This document shows, piece by piece, positions 7,963 through 16,158 of a stretch of DNA of 45,579 bases. The DNA lies in the NCBI GenBank assembly GCA_934196125.1, contig CAKPVT010000009.1, positions 1 through 45,579 on the forward strand, read 5' to 3'. Below the pieces are notes generated by a model. It searched no databases. It was not told the origin of the DNA and saw nothing but the letters and a program-made list of their open reading frames with translations. Source of the DNA: an uncultured Streptococcus sp. Its GTDB lineage: Bacteria; Bacillota; Bacilli; Lactobacillales; Streptococcaceae. Both the position numbers and the translations under genes were made by a program. The stretch's first letter is position 1, and each line of letters begins with the position of its first letter.

Positions 7963-8105
7963 AGTTTTTATTTTCTCCTGTTAGATTGTCAAGCCGCATA
8001 TGCGACGAGTTTTCACGGGGCGACTATTATACAAAATACCTGTATCTATAGTCCATTATTTTTAGTAAGAAACTTTTTCAATAAAAATTGAAAGGAAGTT
8101 TTATC
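7963..8105 (-). other. Structured spacer between rpsH and rplF
   Basis: The 143-base spacer holds a strong stem pairing AACTTTTTCAAT with ATTGAAAGGAAGTT (about 8069-8099), a CGCATATGCG palindrome near 7992, and a GACTAT/ATAGTC pair. On the minus strand a TATAAT lies near 8025-8030, but no convincing -35 accompanies it. I see no coding capacity. Confidence 0.45.
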
Positions 8106-8504
8106 TTACCAAACGTAAGCAATAACTTCTCCACCAACGTTCTTTTGGCGAGCTTCTTTGTCAGTCAAAAGACCTTCTGATGTAGAGATGATTGCGATTC
8201 CAAGTCCGTTAAGAACTTTAGGAACATCTTCACGTTTTGCGTAAACACGAAGACCTGGTTTAGAGATACGTTTCAAGTTAGTGATAACACGTTCACCGTT
8301 TTGTCCGTATTTAAGGAATACACGAATGATCCCTTGTTTGTCATCTTCGATAACTTCAACGTTTTTCACGAAACCTTCGCGTTTAAGAATTTCAGCAATT
8401 CCTTTTTTGATATTTGATGCAGGCGCTTCAAGCACTTCGTGTTTTGCTTGGTTAGCATTACGAATACGTGTCAAAAAGTCTGCAATTGGGTCAGTCATAA
8501 CCAT
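8106..8504 (-). CDS. rpsH: 30S ribosomal protein S8
   Basis: A 132-residue primary 16S rRNA-binding protein. It reads MVMTDPIADFLTRIRNANQA and ends with the RNA-binding segment GIAIISTSEGLLTDKEARQK. In many bacteria S8 represses the spc block by binding its mRNA. Here the flanking spacers are long and structured, so such control is possible but not shown. Confidence 0.98.
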   Translation of the reverse strand: MVMTDPIADFLTRIRNANQAKHEVLEAPASNIKKGIAEILKREGFVKNVEVIEDDKQGIIRVFLKYGQNGERVITNLKRISKPGLRVYAKREDVPKVLNGLGIAIISTSEGLLTDKEARQKNVGGEVIAYVW

Positions 8505-8710
8505 TATATATTTCTCCTCTTACTAGTAGTTTGAATATTTCACTTGCTAGTTAATGTCGCCCGATTGGGCTGGTTGTAGGCTTCTCAGACGAAAAGCTAA
8601 TTTAAACTCGCCCTATAAAGTGTGCAAAATAGATAAACCGACTCGTTTGCAAGCAAACATCTTCGATTTCCTAATTTTGCTTTGTTCACCACGGGCTTGG
8701 TATCATAATT
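8505..8710 (-). other. 206-base structured spacer between rpsZ and rpsH
   Basis: No ORF fits here. Visible stems are GCCC/GGGC near 8558-8569, GTTTGC/GCAAAC near 8647-8660 and a longer-range pairing of GCAAAAT with ATTTTGC. Such a long gap is unusual inside a tightly packed r-protein operon and may be a processing or regulatory site. Confidence 0.45.
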
Positions 8711-8896
8711 TTACCAAGACGCTTTAGTAACGCCTGGGATTTGTCCTTTGTAAGCTAACTCACGGAAGCAAACACGGCAAAGTTTGAATTTGCGGTAAAC
8801 TGAATGTGGACGGCCACAACGTTCGCAACGAGTGTAAGCTTGCGTAGAGAATTTCGCAGGGCGATGATTCTTAGCAATCATAGATTTTTTAGCCAA
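8711..8896 (-). CDS. rpsZ: 30S ribosomal protein S14 type Z
   Basis: A 61-residue zinc-binding (C+) S14. Cys24, Cys27, Cys40 and Cys43 lie in RCERCGRPHSVYRKFKLCRV and form the zinc ribbon. It starts MAKKSMIAKNHRPAKFSTQA and ends GQIPGVTKASW. Firmicutes often keep a second zinc-free S14 elsewhere. It follows rplE by 17 bases. Confidence 0.97.
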   Translation of the reverse strand: MAKKSMIAKNHRPAKFSTQAYTRCERCGRPHSVYRKFKLCRVCFRELAYKGQIPGVTKASW

Positions 8897-8913
8897 TTGA
8901 TTTACCTCCTAAA

Positions 8914-9456
8914 TTATTTTGCAAAAGGCATTCCAAGACCTTTAAGCAATTCACGACCTTCTTCGTCAGTGTTAGCTGTAGTTACGATAACAATATCAAG
9001 ACCACGGACTTTATCAACATCATCAAAGTTGATTTCTGGGAAAATCAATTGTTCTTTCACACCAAGTGTGTAGTTACCACGTCCGTCAAATGATTTTGTT
9101 GGAACACCGTGGAAATCACGTACACGTGGAAGTGAAACAGTAACCAATTTATCTAAGAATTCGTACATACGTTCACCACGAAGGGTAACTTTTGCACCGA
9201 TCGCTACACCTTCACGAAGACGGAAGCCAGCGATTGATTTCTTAGCTTTAGTAATCAATGGTTTTTGACCTGAAATAAGTGCCAATTCAGCAGCAGCTTT
9301 TTCAAGGTTTTTAGAATTGTTTACAGCATCACCAACACCCATGTTAAGAACGATTTTCTCAACTTTTGGGACAGCCATGACTGAAGTGTAGCTGAATTTT
9401 TCAGTCAAAGCAGGAACGACTTCGTTAGTGTATTTTTCTTTTAAGCGATTTACCAT
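8914..9456 (-). CDS. rplE: 50S ribosomal protein L5
   Basis: A 180-residue 5S rRNA-binding protein of the central protuberance that also touches P-site tRNA. It has KVEKIVLNMGVGDAVNNSKN, then RLREGVAIGAKVTLRGERMY and RDFHGVPTKSFDGRGNYTLG. The length is normal. It lies between rplX and rpsZ, as expected. Confidence 0.98.
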   Translation of the reverse strand: MVNRLKEKYTNEVVPALTEKFSYTSVMAVPKVEKIVLNMGVGDAVNNSKNLEKAAAELALISGQKPLITKAKKSIAGFRLREGVAIGAKVTLRGERMYEFLDKLVTVSLPRVRDFHGVPTKSFDGRGNYTLGVKEQLIFPEINFDDVDKVRGLDIVIVTTANTDEEGRELLKGLGMPFAK

Positions 9457-9484
9457 TACTTATACTTTCTCCTTTCCTTCGTGA

Positions 9485-9790
9485 TTAATCAAGTACTTCG
9501 CCTGATTTTTTGTTGTAACGAACTTTTTTGCCGTCTACAACTTTGTAACCAACACGTCCTGCTACACCATTTTTGTCAAGAACTTGTACGTTAGACACAT
9601 GGATTGGTGCTTCTTTTTCTACGATAGCACCTTGAGGGTTTTCGTTGTTTGGTTTTTGATGTTTTTTAACAATAGCAACACCTTCGACAACAACTTTGTT
9701 GACTTTAGGAAGGGCTTTAAGAACTACAGCTTCAACGCCTTTGTCCTTACCAGCAATAACGCGAACTTTGTCGCCTTTTTTTACAAACAT
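9485..9790 (-). CDS. rplX: 50S ribosomal protein L24
   Basis: A 101-residue assembly-initiator protein. The N-terminal KOW motif reads KGDKVRVIAGKDKGVEAVVL. It ends KVRYNKKSGEVLD. A GGAG site precedes the ATG. It is 28 bases from rplE and 79 bases from rplN. Confidence 0.97.
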   Translation of the reverse strand: MFVKKGDKVRVIAGKDKGVEAVVLKALPKVNKVVVEGVAIVKKHQKPNNENPQGAIVEKEAPIHVSNVQVLDKNGVAGRVGYKVVDGKKVRYNKKSGEVLD

Positions 9791-9829
9791 TTGGTTTTTC
9801 TCCTATTATTTCTTACACCCTAACGGGCA

Positions 9830-9845
9830 CCCTGCAAATGCAGGG
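9830..9845 (-). other. Hairpin between rplN and rplX
   Basis: A perfect seven-base-pair stem, CCCTGCA with TGCAGGG, is closed by a two-base loop in the 79-base spacer. No T-run follows, so it is more likely a processing or stability element than a terminator. Confidence 0.45.
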
Positions 9846-9869
9846 GACTTAGTTTGTGTTTTTTATTGA

Positions 9870-10238
9870 TTAAAGTACTTCTGGTGCAAGTGATACAATC
9901 TTCATGAAGCCACCTTCACGCAATTCACGTGCAACAGGGCCGAAGATCCGAGTTCCGCGAGGAGTTTTGTCATCACGGATGATTACTGCAGCGTTGTCAT
10001 CAAATTTGATGTATGAACCGTCTGGACGGCGTGCACCAGATTTAGTACGAACAACAACAGCTTTTACGACATCACCTTTTTTAACGGCTCCACCAGGAGT
10101 AGCTTGTTTTACAGAAGCAACGATTACGTCACCGATGTTAGCGAATTTACGTCCTGAACCACCAAGAACTTTGATAGTCAAGATCTCACGAGCACCGCTA
10201 TTATCAGCAACTTTCAAGCGAGTTTCTTGTTGAATCAT
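9870..10238 (-). CDS. rplN: 50S ribosomal protein L14
   Basis: A 122-residue protein at the subunit interface. It starts MIQQETRLKVADNSGAREIL and contains the signature DDNAAVIIRDDKTPRGTRIF. It is full length. A GGAG site precedes the ATG. Confidence 0.98.
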   Translation of the reverse strand: MIQQETRLKVADNSGAREILTIKVLGGSGRKFANIGDVIVASVKQATPGGAVKKGDVVKAVVVRTKSGARRPDGSYIKFDDNAAVIIRDDKTPRGTRIFGPVARELREGGFMKIVSLAPEVL

Positions 10239-10262
10239 TTCAAATTTCTCCTTTTAGTTTGG

Positions 10263-10523
10263 TTAGATAATAACAGCTTCTTCCACTACTTCTACAAGAC
10301 GGAAGCGTTTTGTAGCTGAAAGTGGACGAGTTTCCATGATACGAACGATATCGCCTTCTTTAGCAACGTTGTTTTCATCATGTGCTTTGTATTTTTTAGA
10401 ATAGTTGATACGTTTACCATAGACTGGGTGGTTACGTTTAGTTTCAACTACAACAGTGATTGTTTTATCCATTTTGTCAGATACTACACGTCCAACAAGG
10501 GTTTTACGTTGATTACGTTCCAT
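10263..10523 (-). CDS. rpsQ: 30S ribosomal protein S17
   Basis: An 86-residue OB-fold protein that binds the 5' domain of 16S rRNA. It reads [20 protein letters not shown], then the signature [20 protein letters not shown]. It is full length. The order rpmC, rpsQ, rplN is canonical. Confidence 0.97.
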
Positions 10524-10550
10524 TATTAGAATTTCTCCTTTCCCAATCTA

Positions 10551-10757
10551 TTATTTCTTTTCAGATTGCACTGTTTTTACGCGTGCAATTTGTTTTTTTA
10601 CTTCGTTCAAACGAACAGTTTGATCAAGTTGACCTGCTGCAGCTTGGAAACGAAGATCGAAAAGTTCTTTCTTAAGTTCGTTTTCTTTCTTAGCAAGTTC
10701 TTCTTGAGAAAGACCACGAAGCTCTTTAACAAAATCTTTAATTTCTTGAAGTTTCAT
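10551..10757 (-). CDS. rpmC: 50S ribosomal protein L29
   Basis: A 68-residue two-helix protein near the exit tunnel that helps dock trigger factor and SRP. It begins MKLQEIKDFVKELRGLSQEE and has the signature VRLNEVKKQIARVKTV. It starts nine bases after the rplP stop with a GGAG site. Confidence 0.97.
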   Translation of the reverse strand: MKLQEIKDFVKELRGLSQEELAKKENELKKELFDLRFQAAAGQLDQTVRLNEVKKQIARVKTVQSEKK

Positions 10758-10766
10758 GATTTCTCC

Positions 10767-11180
10767 TTATTCTGCTTCGCGTTTCACGAATTTAGTCTTA
10801 ACTGGCAATTTGTGGCTAGCAAGACGAAGTGCTTCACGTGCAACTTCTTCAGATACACCAGCGATTTCAAACATCACTTTACCACGTTTAACTGGTGCTA
10901 CCCAACCTTCAGGTGCCCCTTTACCAGAACCCATACGTACACCGATAGCTTTAGCAGTGTATGATTTGTGTGGGAAGATTTTAATCCAAACTTTACCACC
11001 ACGTTTCATATAACGAGTCATTGCGATACGGGCAGCTTCGATTTGACGGTTTGTGATCCAGTGACTAGTAGTAGCTTGAAGACCGTATTCACCGAATGCG
11101 ACTTCTTTACCACCTTTAGCTTCACCGCGCATTTTTCCACGGAATTCGCGACGGTGTTTAACACGTTTAGGTACTAACAT
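10767..11180 (-). CDS. rplP: 50S ribosomal protein L16
   Basis: A 137-residue protein that contacts A-site tRNA near the peptidyl transferase centre. It starts MLVPKRVKHRREFRGKMRGE and contains RYMKRGGKVWIKIFPHKS and GSGKGAPEGWVAPVKRG. It is full length and only three bases after rpsC. Confidence 0.98.
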   Translation of the reverse strand: MLVPKRVKHRREFRGKMRGEAKGGKEVAFGEYGLQATTSHWITNRQIEAARIAMTRYMKRGGKVWIKIFPHKSYTAKAIGVRMGSGKGAPEGWVAPVKRGKVMFEIAGVSEEVAREALRLASHKLPVKTKFVKREAE

Positions 11181-11183
11181 TTG

Positions 11184-11837
11184 TTATTTGCCTCCTTTAG
11201 TGTTTTTACGAGCTGGAAGAACTTCACCACGGTAGATCCAAACTTTAACACCAAGTTTACCGTAAGTAGTGTCAGCTTCCTCCCAAGCGTAGTCAATATC
11301 TGCACGAAGTGTGTGAAGTGGAACAGTTCCTTCTGAATAACCTTCACTACGAGCGATATCAGCACCGTTCAAACGACCAGATACTTGAGTTTTAATACCT
11401 TTAGCACCTGCACGCATTGTACGTTGGATAGCTTGTTTTTGAGCACGACGGAAAGCAACACGTTGTTCAAGTTGACGTGCAATGTTTTCACCAACAAGAT
11501 GTGCGTCCAAATCAGGTTGTTTGATTTCAACGATGTTGATGTGAACTTGTTTTCCAGTCAATTTGTTAAGTTTAGCGCGAAGAGCGTCAACATTAGCCCC
11601 ACCTTTACCGATAACCATACCTGGTTTAGCAGTGTGAAGCGAAACAATTACTTTGTTTACAGCACGTTCGATTTCAATACGTGAAACTGAAGCGTCTGCC
11701 AATTCTGTTTGAATGAATTTGCGGATTGCAAGATCTTCATGAAGGTAATCCGCGTATTCTTTTTCAGCATACCATTTCGCATCCCAATCACGGATGATTC
11801 CGACACGCATACCAATTGGATGTACTTTTTGACCCAC
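11184..11837 (-). CDS. rpsC: 30S ribosomal protein S3
   Basis: A 217-residue protein at the mRNA entry channel. The N-terminal KH domain has the GKGG loop (GMVIGKGGANVDALRAKLNK). The C-terminal domain has GRLNGADIARSEGYSEGTVP and LGVKVWIYRGEVLP. It is full length and sits between rplV and rplP. Confidence 0.98.
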   Translation of the reverse strand: MGQKVHPIGMRVGIIRDWDAKWYAEKEYADYLHEDLAIRKFIQTELADASVSRIEIERAVNKVIVSLHTAKPGMVIGKGGANVDALRAKLNKLTGKQVHINIVEIKQPDLDAHLVGENIARQLEQRVAFRRAQKQAIQRTMRAGAKGIKTQVSGRLNGADIARSEGYSEGTVPLHTLRADIDYAWEEADTTYGKLGVKVWIYRGEVLPARKNTKGGK

Positions 11838-11849
11838 GATTTTACCTCC

Positions 11850-12194
11850 TTATTTTTCTGACACAACTACTGTGACGTGAGTTGTGCGTTTGTTGATTGG
11901 TGAAGCTGAACCTTTAGCACGTGGACGGAAACGTTTCATAGTTGGTCCTTCGTTTGCGAAAGTTTCAGATACTACCAAGTTAGCTTTTTCCAAACCAAAG
12001 TTGTTTTCTGCGTTAGCGATAGCAGAGTTAAGAACTTTTTCAACTACGCGAGCTGCTTTGTTTGGAGTGAATTTCAAGATTGCGATTGCGTCAGCAACAT
12101 TCTTACCACGGATAAGATCAAGTACAAGACGTGTTTTACGAGGTGAAACACGGACTGTACGAGCCATTGCTTTAGCTGAAGTAATTTCTGCCAT
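11850..12194 (-). CDS. rplV: 50S ribosomal protein L22
   Basis: A 114-residue protein whose beta-hairpin lines the exit tunnel. It reads KAMARTVRVSPRKTRLVLDL and ends in the hairpin and tail KRFRPRAKGSASPINKRTTH. Changes in that hairpin are a known route to macrolide resistance in streptococci. I see no obvious indel. It follows rpsS by 15 bases. Confidence 0.98.
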   Translation of the reverse strand: MAEITSAKAMARTVRVSPRKTRLVLDLIRGKNVADAIAILKFTPNKAARVVEKVLNSAIANAENNFGLEKANLVVSETFANEGPTMKRFRPRAKGSASPINKRTTHVTVVVSEK

Positions 12195-12209
12195 TGTGTC
12201 CTCCTCCTA

Positions 12210-12488
12210 TTAACGACGTGTTTTCTTATCGTCAGCTGCGTGACCTTTGTAAGTACGAGTTGGTGCGAATTCACCAAGTTTGTGACCTACCATGTCTTCT
12301 TGGATGTAAACTGGTACGTGTTTACGTCCATCATAAACTGCGATTGTATAACCAATGAAACTTGGGAAAATCGTTGAACGACGTGACCAAGTTTTAATTA
12401 CTTTTTTCTTTTCGTCATTTGCTTGAGCTTCAACTTTTTTCATCAAATGCTCATCGACGAAAGGTCCTTTTTTAAGACTACGTCCCAT
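12210..12488 (-). CDS. rpsS: 30S ribosomal protein S19
   Basis: A 92-residue head protein that pairs with S13. I start it at the ATG at 12486-12488 ([20 protein letters not shown]), because an AGGAG site lies nine bases upstream and the family begins there. An in-frame extension of 11 codons up to 12521 is not needed. The signature is [20 protein letters not shown]. Confidence 0.97.
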
Positions 12489-12584
12489 TTTGTAGTTTTC
12501 TCCTTTAAAATATAGTACCACAGCGGCCTGTGTGTAAAATGCACACTACCGAGCTGGCGGATGATTATTTAACTAATAGCTGAA
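12489..12584 (-). other. Short structured spacer between rplB and rpsS
   Basis: The 96-base gap holds a GTGTG/CACAC hairpin near 12530-12546 and the rpsS ribosome binding site. No T-run and no coding capacity are visible. Confidence 0.4.
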
Positions 12585-13418
12585 TTATTTATCGTTACGA
12601 CGACGAACAATAAGTTTGTCAGATTTAGCTTTTTTGTTACGAGTTTTAAGACCAAGCGCAGGTTTACCCCAAGGAGTAGATGGCGCTTTACGTCCAACTG
12701 GTGCTTTACCTTCACCACCACCGTGTGGGTGATCATTAGGGTTCATTACAGAACCACGAACTGTAGGACGGATACCCATCCAACGGTTACGACCAGCTTT
12801 ACCAAGGTTTACAAGTGATTGTTGTTCGTTACCAACTGTACCGATTGTAGCACGGCAAGTACCAAGAATCATACGAACTTCGCCTGATTGAAGACGAACA
12901 AGCACGTATTTACCTTCTTGACCAAGAACTTGTGCAGAAGCACCGGCAGCACGAATCAATTCAGCACCTTTACCTGGTTGAAGTTCGATATTGTGAATAA
13001 CTGTACCAACAGGGATGTTAGCAAGCGGAAGAGCGTTACCAACTTTGATATCTGCTTCTGGACCTGAAACGATACGTTGACCAACTTCAAGACCTTTAGG
13101 TGCAAGGATATAAGTTTTCACACCGTCAGTGTAATGTACAAGAGCGATGTTAGCTGTACGGTTTGGATCATACTCAATAGTTTTTACAACCGCTTCAACG
13201 CCATCTTTGTTACGTTTGAAGTCAATCAAACGGTAGTGACGCTTGTGACCGCCACCTTGGTGACGTACAGTGATGCGACCGTTGTTGTTACGACCAGCTT
13301 TGTTTTTAAGTGAAACAAGCAATGATTTCTCAGGAGTGCTTGTAGTGATTTCAGCAAAATCCAAAGAAGTCATATTACGACGACCATTTGTCGTTGGTTT
13401 ATAAGCTTTAATACCCAC
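12585..13418 (-). CDS. rplB: 50S ribosomal protein L2
   Basis: A 277-residue primary 23S rRNA-binding protein needed for subunit joining and peptidyl transfer. It starts MGIKAYKPTTNGRRNMTSLD. The conserved C-terminal loop VMNPNDHPHGGGEGKAPVGR near residue 222-241 carries the functionally important histidine. It is full length. Confidence 0.99.
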   Translation of the reverse strand: MGIKAYKPTTNGRRNMTSLDFAEITTSTPEKSLLVSLKNKAGRNNNGRITVRHQGGGHKRHYRLIDFKRNKDGVEAVVKTIEYDPNRTANIALVHYTDGVKTYILAPKGLEVGQRIVSGPEADIKVGNALPLANIPVGTVIHNIELQPGKGAELIRAAGASAQVLGQEGKYVLVRLQSGEVRMILGTCRATIGTVGNEQQSLVNLGKAGRNRWMGIRPTVRGSVMNPNDHPHGGGEGKAPVGRKAPSTPWGKPALGLKTRNKKAKSDKLIVRRRNDK

Positions 13419-13435
13419 GTTATTTCCTCCTTAGA

Positions 13436-13732
13436 TTATTCAGCTTCAGCTGCAAACAACTCGATTGCTTTAGAATCAGCTGTAAGAGTAATGATAGCTT
13501 TTTTAGTTTTTGAAGTGAAACCAGTGTAACGACCAACACGTTTTGCTTTTGGTTTAACTGTTACAGTGTTCACGTTTGCAACTTTAACTCCATCAAAAGC
13601 ATCTTCAACAGCTTGTTTGATCAAAAGTTTGTGCGCACGAGAGTCAACTTCGAATGTATATTTACCTGCTTCAAGGTCGTACATTGATTTTTCAGTGATT
13701 ACTGGTTTTTTGATTACGTCGTACAAATTCAT
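13436..13732 (-). CDS. rplW: 50S ribosomal protein L23
   Basis: A 98-residue protein at the exit tunnel, the docking point for trigger factor and SRP. It starts MNLYDVIKKPVITEKSMYDL and contains FEVDSRAHKLLIKQAVEDAF. Its ATG overlaps the rplD stop by one base (TAATG), which suggests translational coupling. Confidence 0.97.
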   Translation of the reverse strand: MNLYDVIKKPVITEKSMYDLEAGKYTFEVDSRAHKLLIKQAVEDAFDGVKVANVNTVTVKPKAKRVGRYTGFTSKTKKAIITLTADSKAIELFAAEAE

Positions 13733-14355
13733 TATGCAAGAACCTCCTCGATTGTAGAGATCGCTTCTTTAGTAACAAGAAGTTTGTCGCTGTTTACGAT
13801 ATCAAGAACACTTGCAGTTGTTGCAGTTGCAACTTTAACGTTTGGAAGGTTACGTGCAGAAAGAGCTGCAAATTCGTTTCCTTCTTCAAGGATTACAAGT
13901 ACTTTTGAGTCAACGTTAAGAGCTGAAAGTACGTTTGCGAATTCAGCAGTTTTTGGAGCTGCAAATGAAAGGCTTTCTACAGCTACAAATTTATCTTCAG
14001 CAACTTTAGCTGAGTAAACTGATTTCAATGCAAGGCGACGAACTTTTTGTGGAAGTTTGTAGCCGTATGAACGTGGAGTTGGTCCGAAGACTACACCACC
14101 ACCACGCCATTGTGGTGAGCGGATAGAACCTTGACGAGCACGTCCAGTTCCTTTTTGACGCCATGGTTTACGACCACCACCAGATACTGCAGAGCGGTTT
14201 TTAACTGCATGAGTACCTTGGCGAAGGCTAGCGCGTTGGCTGATAACGACATCAAATACTACTGATTCGTTTGGTTCGATACCGAAGATAGCATCGTTCA
14301 ACTCAACTGAGCTAACTTCTTTACCAGTTTGGTCAAATAGTTTTACGTTTGCCAT
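13732..14355 (-). CDS. rplD: 50S ribosomal protein L4
   Basis: A 207-residue protein with a long loop into the exit tunnel (GGGRKPWRQKGTGRARQGSI at about residues 60-80). In many bacteria L4 represses its own S10 operon by acting on the leader. Whether that happens here is not shown by the sequence. It is full length, between rplC and rplW. Confidence 0.98.
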   Translation of the reverse strand: MANVKLFDQTGKEVSSVELNDAIFGIEPNESVVFDVVISQRASLRQGTHAVKNRSAVSGGGRKPWRQKGTGRARQGSIRSPQWRGGGVVFGPTPRSYGYKLPQKVRRLALKSVYSAKVAEDKFVAVESLSFAAPKTAEFANVLSALNVDSKVLVILEEGNEFAALSARNLPNVKVATATTASVLDIVNSDKLLVTKEAISTIEEVLA

Positions 14356-14378
14356 TTTAACTGTTTTCTCCTTTCTTA

Positions 14379-15005
14379 TTATTTAGCAGCCTTAACTGCT
14401 GATTTGATAGTGATAAGAGATTTCTTAGCACCTGGTACGTTACCTTTGATAAGAATAACGTTTTTCTCTGGGATAACTTGGACAACTTCAAGGTTTTGGA
14501 TTGTCACACGGTTACCACCCATACGTCCTGCCAAGTGTTTGTTTTTGAAAACACGGTTAGGCGCAACAGGTCCCATAGAACCTGGACGACGGTGATAACG
14601 AGAACCGTGAGCCATTGGTCCACGAGCTTGACCGTGGCGTTTGATAACACCTTGGAAACCTTTACCTTTAGATGTACCAGTTACATCAACAACATCTCCA
14701 GCTTCGAATGTATCAACTGTGATTTCTTGACCAACTTCTAAGCCTTCAATATTTTTGAATTCACGAATGAAGCGCTTAGGAGCTGTGTTAGCTTTTGCCA
14801 CATGGCCTTTGGCAGGTTTGTTGCTCAATACTTCACGTTTGTCATCAAAACCAACTTGAACTGCTTCGTAACCGTCTGTTTCAACAGTTTTCACTTGAAT
14901 CACAACGTTGGGAGTTGCTTCGATGACAGTAACAGGGATAAATTCACCAGATTCAGTGAAGATTTGAGTCATTCCCACTTTTTTCCCTAAGATTCCTTTT
15001 GTCAT
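14379..15005 (-). CDS. rplC: 50S ribosomal protein L3
   Basis: A 208-residue early-assembly protein. It starts MTKGILGKKVGMTQIFTESG and has the signature FQGVIKRHGQARGPMAHGSR and HRRPGSMGPVAPNRVFKNKH reaching towards the peptidyl transferase centre. It is 77 bases from rpsJ. Confidence 0.98.
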   Translation of the reverse strand: MTKGILGKKVGMTQIFTESGEFIPVTVIEATPNVVIQVKTVETDGYEAVQVGFDDKREVLSNKPAKGHVAKANTAPKRFIREFKNIEGLEVGQEITVDTFEAGDVVDVTGTSKGKGFQGVIKRHGQARGPMAHGSRYHRRPGSMGPVAPNRVFKNKHLAGRMGGNRVTIQNLEVVQVIPEKNVILIKGNVPGAKKSLITIKSAVKAAK

Positions 15006-15082
15006 GAGAGAATATTTCCTTTACTTTATTTATTTAAAAAGTTTTTAACGAGCGTTTTTTGTGCTCAATCATCAAATCCTTA

Positions 15083-15391
15083 TTAGAGTTTGATTTCTAC
15101 GTTAACACCACTTGGAAGATCCAATTTCATCAAAGCGTCAACTGTTTTTTGAGTTGGGTTGATGATATCGATCAAGCGTTTGTGAGTACGCATTTCAAAT
15201 TGTTCGCGTGAATCTTTGTATTTGTGAGTCGCACGAATAACTGTGTACAAGCTACGTTCAGTTGGAAGCGGAACTGGTCCAGCAACTGTTGCACCTGTAC
15301 GTGTTGCAGTTTCAACAATTTTTTCTGCCGCTGTATCAAGTGTACGATGTTCGTATGCTTTCAAACGGATACGGATTTTTTTGTTTGCCAT
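15083..15391 (-). CDS. rpsJ: 30S ribosomal protein S10
   Basis: A 102-residue head protein that also acts as NusE in antitermination. It reads MANKKIRIRLKAYEHRTLDT and has the signature GPVPLPTERSLYTVIRATHK. It is the first gene of the operon. An AAAGGAG site precedes the ATG. The promoter lies about 140 bases upstream. Confidence 0.98.
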   Translation of the reverse strand: MANKKIRIRLKAYEHRTLDTAAEKIVETATRTGATVAGPVPLPTERSLYTVIRATHKYKDSREQFEMRTHKRLIDIINPTQKTVDALMKLDLPSGVNVEIKL

Positions 15392-15525
15392 CTTTTTCTC
15401 CTTTTCGTCTATTTAAGATAATAGGCTAGCTCCTCAAGAAAACCAACACGCTTTTGCGTGGCAATGCAACCGAGCGTGTCACAACCTCTTGTATCATAGC
15501 TAAAGTTACTGTATTTACAGCACCA
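15392..15525 (-). promoter_or_regulatory. S10 operon leader with alternative stems
   Basis: The untranslated leader is about 130 bases long. It contains a hairpin CCACGC-AAAA-GCGTG, and an upstream ACACGC can compete for the same GCGTGT arm, giving two mutually exclusive folds. This could serve autoregulation, but no ligand is indicated by the sequence. Confidence 0.4.
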
Positions 15526-15529
15526 GTAT

Positions 15530-15558
15530 ATAATATCAGATTTGACAAGAGTTTGCAA
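15530..15558 (-). promoter_or_regulatory. Promoter of the S10-spc-alpha operon
   Basis: A TTGCAA -35 (15553-15558) and TATTAT -10 (15530-15535) are 17 bases apart on the minus strand. TGA before the -10 gives an extended -10. It is the only good promoter upstream of rpsJ. Confidence 0.75.
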
Positions 15559-15619
15559 GGTTTTGACCGTTTTTTTCCAAGAAAATGTTTTCAGGTACTA
15601 CCAACATTTTAAGCATTAA

Positions 15620-15646
15620 CAAAAAAATCAAGCAATCACCTGATTT
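15620..15646 (-). terminator. Terminator after the DUF2798-like gene
   Basis: AATCAAG at 15626-15632 pairs with CCTGATT at 15639-15645 (one G-U pair). On the minus strand the stem is followed by seven T residues. It closes the accessory island and separates it from the ribosomal promoter. Confidence 0.65.
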
Positions 15647-15710
15647 CTTACATATATAATTAGCAAAAAGCATTCTAATAGGAAGAAACTATCTTTGGAA
15701 TAAAAAGATG

Positions 15711-16115
15711 TTATTTAGTTCCTGATTCTAGGATTATTTTTTTGAGGACAGGACCTAATAAAAAGATTTGAATTGAAAACGCCATTGGAAAATTAAACGT
15801 TAGCGTGATTAAAACCGTTGGAATGAAATTTCCCCATGGATGCTTAAATAAAACAGATGAAACAAGCGCCATACTCGGACACATCACACAGACTGTGCAA
15901 ATTCTTCGTATCGTTGGTCGCATGAACGCAGGAATTTCTTCAGGCTTTGCCAGCATTGACATCAAGCGAGCTGCGATTGGTCCACCGAAGAATTCTTGAA
16001 TGAGAAAAACGATGATTGTAATCCACCACACTTCTTTCAATACGTCCAAAACTAAACCATAATTGGCACCGCCGTTATTAAGTGATAAATTGTAATATTC
16101 CATGCAAAAACTCAT
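15711..16115 (-). CDS. DUF2798-like membrane protein, 5'-truncated
   Basis: This 134-residue ORF encodes a protein with two strongly hydrophobic blocks (about 27-42 and 98-125) separated by an amphipathic region. The text MEYYNLSLNNGG near the start and FNFPMAFSIQIFLLGPV near the end resemble DUF2798 proteins, small membrane proteins of unknown role. The frame stays open upstream as IVAFAMSFCMEYYN until TGA at 16131-16133, so residues that match the family continue before any start codon. No ribosome binding site precedes either ATG. I infer that the 5' end, about ten to fifteen codons, was lost when the island next to it was placed. It may not be expressed. Confidence 0.6.
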   Translation of the reverse strand: MSFCMEYYNLSLNNGGANYGLVLDVLKEVWWITIIVFLIQEFFGGPIAARLMSMLAKPEEIPAFMRPTIRRICTVCVMCPSMALVSSVLFKHPWGNFIPTVLITLTFNFPMAFSIQIFLLGPVLKKIILESGTK

Positions 16116-16158
16116 GGCAAATGCAACTATTCAATTAAATTTAAAGTATACGCACCTT

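Noticed and set aside
8025..8030. TATAAT in the rpsH-rplF spacer as a promoter
   Set aside because: No acceptable -35 is found at 16-18 bases, so I do not call a promoter.
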